NCBI GenBank assembly: GCA_017882205.1
Contig: JADGPY010000277.1
Coordinates: 1 to 11,402, forward strand
Reading direction: 5' to 3'
DNA: 11,402 nt
DNA from: Chitinophagaceae bacterium
GTDB lineage: Bacteria > Bacteroidota > Bacteroidia > Chitinophagales > Chitinophagaceae
Part shown: positions 6,037 to 11,402 of the stretch, one piece after another
Layout: every line of letters starts with the position of its first letter
How positions within the stretch are numbered: the first letter of the stretch is position 1
The notes under the pieces: model-generated
Seen by the model: only the letters and a program-made list of their open reading frames with translations
Told to the model about the DNA's origin: nothing
Databases searched by the model: none
Made by a program: the position numbers and the translations under genes

Positions 6037-7560
6037 ATGCAAATTCTAAAAGATTTAAGCTTAGAACGAGACAATCCAGGTGTATCTACAGGTACAGAAT
6101 GGATCAAATTGGGAGGAGAAAAAATTGAATCATATTCTCCCGTCGATGGAAAGCTCATTGGAAGTATTGAGGCTGCAAACCTTCAAAGCTATAATACCGT
6201 AATACAAAAAGCCCAGGTTGCCTTTGAAAAATGGAGATTATGGCCCGCACCTAAAAGAGGAGAAATAGTTCGCCAGATAGGAGAAGCATTACGTGAAAAA
6301 AAAATAGCACTTGGAAGTTTGGTCAGTTATGAAATGGGCAAAAGTTTACAGGAGGGATTAGGTGAGGTGCAGGAGATGATCGACATATGCGATTTTGCAG
6401 TGGGATTATCAAGACAACTATATGGACTCACCATGCATAGTGAACGCCCAGGACATCGAATGTATGAACAGTATCATCCGCTTGGCATAGTAGGTATTAT
6501 TTCAGCGTTTAATTTTCCCGTTGCAGTATGGAGTTGGAACAGTATGATTGCCTGGGTTTGTGGTGATGTATCTGTATGGAAGCCCTCCGAAAAAACTCCA
6601 CTTTGTGGTATCGCCTGTCAGCATATCGTGGAAGATGTGTTTAAAAAAAATGAGGTCCCTGAAGGCGTAAGTAATATTATTACCGGTGACCGTGAAGTAG
6701 GTAAATGGATGTGTGAGGATGAAAGAATCCCGCTGATCTCTGCTACAGGCTCGGTCAGGATGGGTAAAGAAGTTGGCAGATCTGTAGCCTCCCGATTAGG
6801 CAGAAGTATTCTTGAACTCGGTGGTAACAATGCCATTATTATTTCAGCCGACGCCGATCTTGACATGGCATTAATTGGTTGTATTTTTGGCGCGGCAGGC
6901 ACAGCGGGCCAGCGGTGTACTACTACCCGGAGACTGATTATTCATGAAGACATATATGAAGTATTTAAAGAAAAACTAGTAACTGCCTACGCACAGCTAA
7001 AAATTGGTAACCCTCTCGAAGGGCATCATCATGTAGGACCGCTCATAGATAAAGACGCAGTAAATATTTACCTCTCAGCTATAGAAAAATGCAAACAACA
7101 AGGAGGAAGTTTTGTTGTAGAAGGTGGTGAACTAATTGGAAAAGGATATGAAAGCGGATGTTATGTTAAACCCTGCATTGCAGAGGTAACCAATAATATG
7201 GACATCGTACAACATGAAACATTTGCACCGATTTTATACCTGATCAAATATAAAACACTTGACCAGGCCATCCATTTACAAAATGATGTGCCACAGGGTC
7301 TGTCTAGTTCTATATTCACAATAAATTTGAGAGAGGCTGAACAATTCTTATCACACGTGGGAAGCGACTGTGGAATAGCAAATGTAAATATCGGAACTTC
7401 GGGTGCAGAAATTGGTGGCGCCTTTGGAGGAGAAAAACAAACTGGCGGTGGCAGGGAAAGTGGCAGTGATGCCTGGAAAGCTTATATGCGCAGGCAAACA
7501 AATACCATTAATTTTACAGATAAACTACCCCTGGCACAGGGAATAAAATTTACTGTGTAA
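6037..7560 (+). CDS. ALDH7-type aldehyde dehydrogenase, likely alpha-aminoadipate semialdehyde / piperideine-6-carboxylate dehydrogenase
   Basis: A 507-residue NAD(P)-dependent aldehyde dehydrogenase of the antiquitin (ALDH7) group, cytoplasmic. The core is complete: the FNFPVAVWSWN segment with Asn159, KPSEKTPL with the cofactor-binding Lys182, the general base E260 in ELGGNN (260-265), and the nucleophile C294 in GTAGQRCTTTRRL. The C-terminal block is diagnostic of ALDH7: SDCGIANVNIGTSGAEIGG, then FGGEKQTGGGRESGSDAWKAYMRR, then LPLAQGIKF. Characterised relatives oxidise alpha-aminoadipate semialdehyde (in equilibrium with piperideine-6-carboxylate) to alpha-aminoadipate in lysine/pipecolate breakdown, where bacterial names are amaB or pcd. 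Human antiquitin also detoxifies other aldehydes and betaine aldehyde, so the substrate is inferred. No other lysine-degradation gene is in the window. The ATG at 6037 is the start of the frame and gives a normal ALDH7 N-terminus. Confidence 0.92.
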   Translation: MQILKDLSLERDNPGVSTGTEWIKLGGEKIESYSPVDGKLIGSIEAANLQSYNTVIQKAQVAFEKWRLWPAPKRGEIVRQIGEALREKKIALGSLVSYEMGKSLQEGLGEVQEMIDICDFAVGLSRQLYGLTMHSERPGHRMYEQYHPLGIVGIISAFNFPVAVWSWNSMIAWVCGDVSVWKPSEKTPLCGIACQHIVEDVFKKNEVPEGVSNIITGDREVGKWMCEDERIPLISATGSVRMGKEVGRSVASRLGRSILELGGNNAIIISADADLDMALIGCIFGAAGTAGQRCTTTRRLIIHEDIYEVFKEKLVTAYAQLKIGNPLEGHHHVGPLIDKDAVNIYLSAIEKCKQQGGSFVVEGGELIGKGYESGCYVKPCIAEVTNNMDIVQHETFAPILYLIKYKTLDQAIHLQNDVPQGLSSSIFTINLREAEQFLSHVGSDCGIANVNIGTSGAEIGGAFGGEKQTGGGRESGSDAWKAYMRRQTNTINFTDKLPLAQGIKFTV

Positions 7561-7568
7561 TATTGGGG

Positions 7569-7657
7569 GAACCACAGAAACAACGACACGGAGTTACGTT
7601 TTCTTGTGAATTTAGTTAACAACCCTGTATCTCTGAGGCGACGTCTCGCTGTGGTTC
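7569..7657. repeat. Degenerate intergenic palindrome GAACCACAG ... CTGTGGTTC
   Basis: GAACCACAG (7569-7577) and CTGTGGTTC (7649-7657) are perfect 9-bp complements at the ends of an 89-bp block. The inner parts show the eroded two-fold similarity of a once longer palindrome (for example the ACACGGAG and CTCTGAGG segments). It follows the ALDH stop by 8 bp and probably marks the end of that transcript. Pairing in the middle is poor, so terminator function is doubtful. Confidence 0.55.
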
Positions 7658-7752
7658 GATTAACTCTCAAACTCTAAAATCGTCCTAAAGTTTACAAGTG
7701 GTATAAGAATTTACACTAATTATTCAAATATTTGCAAAATAAAAACATCATA

Positions 7753-9456
7753 ATGATTCAATCCATTAAACGGTCATTGATTTTCGCTTTAATTCTATGT
7801 TCACCTTTTTTAGTTTTTTCCCAGGGTACTTCAAAAAAAGAAGATCCTAAAAACTGGCACCAACTCGATAAGGCGGAAACAGGGTATTATGGGATCAGCC
7901 TTGACAAAGCATACGATTTCGTGAAGGGTAAAAAGAGTAAAACTGTTGTTGTAGCAGTCATTGACAGTGGAATTGACACATTGCATGAAGATCTTAAACC
8001 AATATTATGGACAAACCCAAAAGAGATTCCAGGAAATGGAATTGATGATGACCATAATGGATATGTAGATGACATTCATGGATGGAATTTTATAGGTGGA
8101 AAAGATGGCCGTAATGTTAAAGAGGATTCCTATGAAGGGGCCCGGGTGTATCATAAATTAAAAGCAAAATATGGCGATGTGGTTCCCGACCCTTCGTCCG
8201 TAAAACCTGAAGATAGGGCTGAGGTGGAAATGTATCGCAAGGCGAAAGAGAAAGTTGAAGGCAACCCAGATGCTACAGGTGGAGTAGACATAGTTTTTCT
8301 AAAAAGGATTGCTACCACTTTACATAAGAGTGACAGCATACTCCAGGGTTCCATGGCGGTTAAATCTTATACCGGAAAAGAATTAGATGATTATGCGGCC
8401 ACACTACCCGAAGTAGTTAAAGCAAGGTCGACCCTTTTGGGATTAATGAAAGCCAATAATAGTCTTGATCAGACGAATAAAGATTTCCTGGATGGACTTG
8501 ACCAATATGTTACGGGCGAAGAAAGAAAAGAGGAAGCAAAAACTACAGCACCTAAAGATTATCGTGGTGAAATTGTCAAGGATGACGAAACAAATATTAA
8601 CGATCGTTATTATGGCAACAATGATATCATGGCTGGTACTCCATTTCATGGAACTCATTGTTCTGGTATCATTGCCGCTGTGAGAAACAATGGAAAAGGG
8701 GTTGATGGAATTGCAGATAATGTGAGAATTATGATGATCCGCGCTGTTCCCGATGGGGATGAACATGATAAAGACATTGCTAATGCCATACGATATGCTG
8801 TAGACAATGGTGCACAGATCATAAGCATGAGTTTTGGAAAAGATTTCTCCCCTCAAAAAAGCTGGGTTGATGATGCAGTAAAATATGCCGATACTAAGGG
8901 CGTTCTCCTTGTTCATGCCGCAGGCAACGACAATAAAAATATAGACAGTGTTGATAATTTCCCTAACCCGGTATATATTAAAATGAAGGGACGGGCTGAT
9001 AATTTTATTACTGTTGGCGCAAGCGGGGACTCAACGAATGGTGGTGTTACCGCAAATTTTTCAAATTATGGGAAAAATGAAGTTGATGTATTTGCTCCAG
9101 GTGTAAAAATTTATTCTTCTGTACCTGGGGGTAATACCTATGGATATGCTTCCGGCACCAGCATGGCCTGTCCTGTAGTTGCAGGAATTGCTGCATTCCT
9201 TCTCGAATATTATCCAGACCTGAGTGCAAAGCAGTTAAAATACGTGATAGAAAAATCTGCAGTTCCTGTAACAGATAAAGTAAAATTGCCTGGTTCTGAA
9301 GAAAAAGTAAATCTTTCAGATATATCAAAATCAGGTGGGTTAGTAAACGCCTATCAAGCTGCTAAACTTGCAGCAACTATTAAAGGTGACAGGTACAAAA
9401 AACCAGCTCCGGTTATTAAACCAAAGTCAAAAATGGTTACCCACAAAAAAGGGTAA
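7753..9456 (+). CDS. S8 family serine peptidase (subtilase) with a large insert, exported
   Basis: I start this gene at the ATG 7753-7755. An upstream in-frame TTG at 7732 would add seven residues (MQNKNII) ahead of an already perfect signal peptide, MIQSIKRSLIFALILCSPF...VFSQ. The protein is 567 residues long. In this numbering the triad is D71 (AVIDSGID), H299 (FHGTHCSG) and S470 (ASGTSMACP), with oxyanion N392 (HAAGND). All catalytic residues are present, so it should be active. After the Asp comes a calcium-site-like loop, NGIDDDHNGYVDDIHGWNF (95-113). Between it and the His is a largely charged, probably helical insert of about 170-180 residues that classical subtilisins lack. The C-terminus is a short basic tail (KPAPVIKPKSK...HKKG) with no type IX sorting domain, so a periplasmic or directly released enzyme is inferred. 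The DinB-like gene begins 15 bp downstream and is likely cotranscribed. Confidence 0.93.
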   Translation: MIQSIKRSLIFALILCSPFLVFSQGTSKKEDPKNWHQLDKAETGYYGISLDKAYDFVKGKKSKTVVVAVIDSGIDTLHEDLKPILWTNPKEIPGNGIDDDHNGYVDDIHGWNFIGGKDGRNVKEDSYEGARVYHKLKAKYGDVVPDPSSVKPEDRAEVEMYRKAKEKVEGNPDATGGVDIVFLKRIATTLHKSDSILQGSMAVKSYTGKELDDYAATLPEVVKARSTLLGLMKANNSLDQTNKDFLDGLDQYVTGEERKEEAKTTAPKDYRGEIVKDDETNINDRYYGNNDIMAGTPFHGTHCSGIIAAVRNNGKGVDGIADNVRIMMIRAVPDGDEHDKDIANAIRYAVDNGAQIISMSFGKDFSPQKSWVDDAVKYADTKGVLLVHAAGNDNKNIDSVDNFPNPVYIKMKGRADNFITVGASGDSTNGGVTANFSNYGKNEVDVFAPGVKIYSSVPGGNTYGYASGTSMACPVVAGIAAFLLEYYPDLSAKQLKYVIEKSAVPVTDKVKLPGSEEKVNLSDISKSGGLVNAYQAAKLAATIKGDRYKKPAPVIKPKSKMVTHKKG

Positions 9457-9471
9457 CGTAAATGAAAATTT

Positions 9472-9984
9472 ATGTCGCGTCCAAACAATTCCGACTTTCC
9501 TGATTATTTTGCCGGGTATATTAGTAAAGTAACTGAAGAAGATCTTTTAAATGCGTTTATAAATCAATTACCCGTAGTTCGGGAGTTGCTTTCTTCTGTG
9601 ACAGAACAACAATCAAAGTTTGCTTATGCACCAGGCAAATGGACTATCAAGGAAATGATGCAACACATTATTGATGCAGAGCGCATCTTTGCCTACAGGG
9701 CTGTTTGCATTGCACGCAAAGAACAGGCTTCACTTCCATCATTTGATGAAAATGAATATGCTAATAATGCTGATGCAAACCGCAGAACGTGGCTTAGCCT
9801 ATGTAATGAATTTATGAATGCACGGCGGTCAACACAAGATCTTTTTGAAAGCTTTACAGATGACATGCTGCAACAAAAAGGTTCTGCTAACAACCGGGAA
9901 ATTACAGTATTAAGCCTGGGTTTTATCGCTGTTGGCCATTTATATCATCATATGAATGTGCTGAAAGAAAGATATTTCGAATAA
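9472..9984 (+). CDS. DinB-like (DinB_2) four-helix-bundle protein, putative metal-dependent
   Basis: A 170-residue cytoplasmic protein, normal length for the DinB/YfiT-like superfamily. The characteristic parts are YAPGKWTIKEMMQHIIDAER (52-71), carrying the first metal ligand H65, and VGHLYHHMNVLKERY (154-168), carrying the H-x3-H pair H156 and H160. Together they give the three-His metal site of the family. Several relatives are thiol-dependent S-transferases or detoxification enzymes (bacillithiol or mycothiol users), but many have no known reaction and I cannot assign a substrate. The ATG lies 15 bp after the subtilase stop, which suggests one transcript. No functional link to the peptidase is obvious. 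Confidence 0.88.
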   Translation: MSRPNNSDFPDYFAGYISKVTEEDLLNAFINQLPVVRELLSSVTEQQSKFAYAPGKWTIKEMMQHIIDAERIFAYRAVCIARKEQASLPSFDENEYANNADANRRTWLSLCNEFMNARRSTQDLFESFTDDMLQQKGSANNREITVLSLGFIAVGHLYHHMNVLKERYFE

Positions 9985-10006
9985 TCTTATCCGTTAGGTA
10001 TCATAT

Positions 10007-10044
10007 AGTTGCTTTGTTAAAATAAAAAGAGAAAAAGTTGCTTT
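10007..10044. repeat. Direct repeat AGTTGCTTT x2
   Basis: AGTTGCTTT occurs at 10007-10015 and again at 10036-10044, 29 bp apart start to start. The second copy contains the TTG that I take as the -33 element of the helicase promoter. The arrangement could be a duplicated promoter half or a regulator site. It is short enough to be chance. Confidence 0.3.
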
Positions 10045-10067
10045 CGCTAAATATTAACGTATCTTTG
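10038..10067 (+). promoter_or_regulatory. Bacteroidota-type promoter (-33 TTG, -7 TAnnTTTG) for the helicase gene
   Basis: TTG at 10038-10040 is followed 19 bp later by TATCTTTG at 10060-10067, an exact match to the TAnnTTTG -7 box of the primary sigma factor in Bacteroidota. Transcription would start near 10074, about 140 nt before the GTG start. It is the only full consensus promoter I found in the window. Confidence 0.62.
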
Positions 10068-10074
10068 CTATTCA

Positions 10075-10212
10075 TATACTCCCTCTTAGCAGACTAGATA
10101 ACCTTCTCTCACGTAAGCTCATCAAGTCATAGGTTGTTGAGCATATACTATTAAACCTGGTGTTTCGACTATCGAACAACAGGTAATATTTATTTACATT
10201 TAATTATTTTTT
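10075..10212 (+). promoter_or_regulatory. Structured 5' leader of the DEAD-box helicase mRNA
   Basis: The predicted leader can form two hairpins. The first is GCTCATCAA (10117-10125) with TTGTTGAGC (10134-10142), nine positions with one mismatch and an 8-nt loop. The second is ACCTG (10155-10159) with CAGGT (10180-10184), enclosing an inner GTTTCG/CGAAC stem with one bulged T and a 5-nt ACTAT loop. An AT-rich single-stranded stretch then runs to the start codon. Long leaders are common on RNA-helicase mRNAs that respond to cold or autoregulate, but this link is inference. I do not recognise a named riboswitch or RNA thermometer. Confidence 0.42.
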
Positions 10213-11402
10213 GTGTCATTCGAAAAATTGAACCTAATTGAGCCAATACTGAAGGCTCTCAAAACCGAAGGGTATACTACCCCGACTCCAATACAGGAAC
10301 AATCCATACCTACAGTATTAACCGGCAGGGACCTGCTCGGTTGCGCTCAAACCGGTACTGGAAAAACAGCAGCATTTGCTATTCCTATACTTCAGAACCT
10401 TTACCTCCAAAAGCACGAGGAAAAAGGAGGATGGAATATTAAAGCCCTTATCTTAACGCCAACAAGGGAACTCGCCATACAGATCGATGAAAGTTTTGCT
10501 GCTTATGGTAAGCATACAGGACTTAAACACCTGGTTGTTTATGGTGGTGTTTCTCAATTTAATCAAACAAACGCATTGAGGCGTGGAGTTGATATTTTAA
10601 TTGCAACTCCGGGCAGGCTACTTGATCTTATTGAACAACGATTCATCAGTCTCCAGCATATTAAAATGTTTGTTCTTGATGAAGCAGACCGAATGCTCGA
10701 TATGGGATTCATTCATGATGTTAAGAAGATCATAGCAAAACTGCCCGCGAAAAGACAAACATTATTTTTCTCAGCTACCATGCCGACTGAAATAACAAAA
10801 CTATCAAGTACAATACTTACTAACCCATTAAGGGTAGAGGTAACACCACCTTCATCTACAGCAGAAAATGTTGAACAGTCCGTTTATTTCGTAGAAAAAA
10901 ATGACAAACGGGGATTGCTGATTCATCTTTTGAATGACCCGGCAATTGTAAGCGCACTTGTTTTTGCAAGAACCAAACATGGTGCAGATAAGATCGCAAA
11001 GGAATTGTATCGTGCAAATATTAAAACTGATGCCATTCATGGCAATAAATCGCAGGCTGCAAGACAGAAAGCTCTTACTGACTTTAAGGATGGTCGAATC
11101 AGGGTATTGGTGGCAACTGATATTGCTGCCAGGGGGATTGATGTAGATGACTTAAGCCACGTCATCAATTTTGAATTACCGAATATAGCGGAAACATATA
11201 TCCATCGTATAGGCCGTACCGGCAGAGCAGGATTAAGTGGAATTGCTATTTCATTTTGCGATGCAGAAGAAAGAGAATATTTGAGAGATATACATAAGCT
11301 CATCGAAAAAAATATCCCTATTATAGAAGATCATCCATTTCCAAGTCCTATCAGGTTTGTTGCAAATCCTGCAAAAGTGCAAAATCCTATGTCCCGCAGG
11401 CC
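10213..11402 (+). CDS. RhlE-like DEAD-box ATP-dependent RNA helicase, 3' end missing
   Basis: The frame opens at GTG 10213-10215. An in-frame TAA at 10201-10203 excludes any earlier start, and GTG gives the expected N-terminus MSFEKLNLIEPILKAL. The frame stays open for 396 codons to the right edge. All helicase motifs are present: Q motif (GYTTPTPIQ, 20-28), I (AQTGTGKT, 45-52), Ia (PTRELA, 83-88), Ib (TPGR, 132-135), II (DEAD, 156-159), III (SAT, 187-189), IV (ALVFART, 248-254), V (ATDIAARGID, 301-310) and VI (HRIGRTGRAG, 331-340). It therefore has both complete RecA-like domains. The protein unwinds short RNA duplexes with ATP, in ribosome assembly or mRNA turnover, in the cytoplasm. RhlE-like placement comes from the N-terminus and compact spacing. 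The C-terminal extension that would separate it from CsdA-type helicases is cut off. It is preceded by its own promoter and leader. Confidence 0.95.
   Translation, partial: MSFEKLNLIEPILKALKTEGYTTPTPIQEQSIPTVLTGRDLLGCAQTGTGKTAAFAIPILQNLYLQKHEEKGGWNIKALILTPTRELAIQIDESFAAYGKHTGLKHLVVYGGVSQFNQTNALRRGVDILIATPGRLLDLIEQRFISLQHIKMFVLDEADRMLDMGFIHDVKKIIAKLPAKRQTLFFSATMPTEITKLSSTILTNPLRVEVTPPSSTAENVEQSVYFVEKNDKRGLLIHLLNDPAIVSALVFARTKHGADKIAKELYRANIKTDAIHGNKSQAARQKALTDFKDGRIRVLVATDIAARGIDVDDLSHVINFELPNIAETYIHRIGRTGRAGLSGIAISFCDAEEREYLRDIHKLIEKNIPIIEDHPFPSPIRFVANPAKVQNPMSRR

Noticed and set aside
5119..7560. panB and the ALDH7 gene as one functional operon
   Set aside because: They are co-oriented, but the gap is filled by strong inverted repeats and the pathways (pantothenate synthesis and lysine catabolism) are not linked. 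Cotranscription is not supported.
7727..7734. AATATTTG as a -7 promoter element for the subtilase gene
   Set aside because: The first base deviates from TAnnTTTG and no TTG lies about 19 bp upstream, so I do not call a promoter.
8443..8916. A 157-residue minus-strand frame inside the subtilase gene
   Set aside because: It is fully covered by the well-supported subtilase frame, which carries the catalytic His. This is an antisense shadow.

Overview
The window looks like a chromosomal segment of an AT-rich Bacteroidota, plausibly a Chitinophagaceae-like member. The reasons are a secreted protein with a C-terminal type IX secretion (Por) sorting domain, a GH127/DUF1680 glycosidase, signal peptides cleaved after '-Q', a promoter of the Bacteroidota TTG/TAnnTTTG type, and starts without clear Shine-Dalgarno sequences. 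Genus-level placement is inference only.

Left part (1-3011): the tail of a TesA-like SGNH/GDSL esterase on the + strand ends 4 bp from the stop of a convergent minus-strand pair. That pair is a GH127 beta-L-arabinofuranosidase-like enzyme followed by a predicted outer-membrane beta-barrel protein, probably one transcript. Region 3012-3468 holds no intact gene. It contains a trinucleotide repeat, the decayed C-terminal end of a PhnB-like VOC protein, and a near-perfect 22-bp hairpin built from CTATGTG units.

Middle (3469-7560): a minus-strand T9SS-exported protein (SdrD_B-like domain, FN3-like domain, sorting tail) is divergent from panB across a 561-bp spacer that holds several dyads. panB (pantothenate/CoA synthesis) is followed, past a cluster of TTCTAAG/CTTAGAA inverted repeats, by an ALDH7-type aldehyde dehydrogenase expected to act in lysine/pipecolate catabolism.

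Right (7561-11402): a degenerate AACCACAG dyad precedes an S8 subtilase with a large insert between its catalytic Asp and His. A DinB-like protein follows 15 bp later. A good Bacteroidota-type promoter and a structured leader of about 140 nt then precede a DEAD-box RNA helicase that starts with GTG and runs off the right edge.

Most of the window is ordinary metabolic and envelope housekeeping. I see no phage, IS element, CRISPR array, defence island, tRNA or rRNA, and nothing I would call a new system. The most interesting signals are the intergenic palindromes, the gene remnant, the helicase leader and the modified subtilase.
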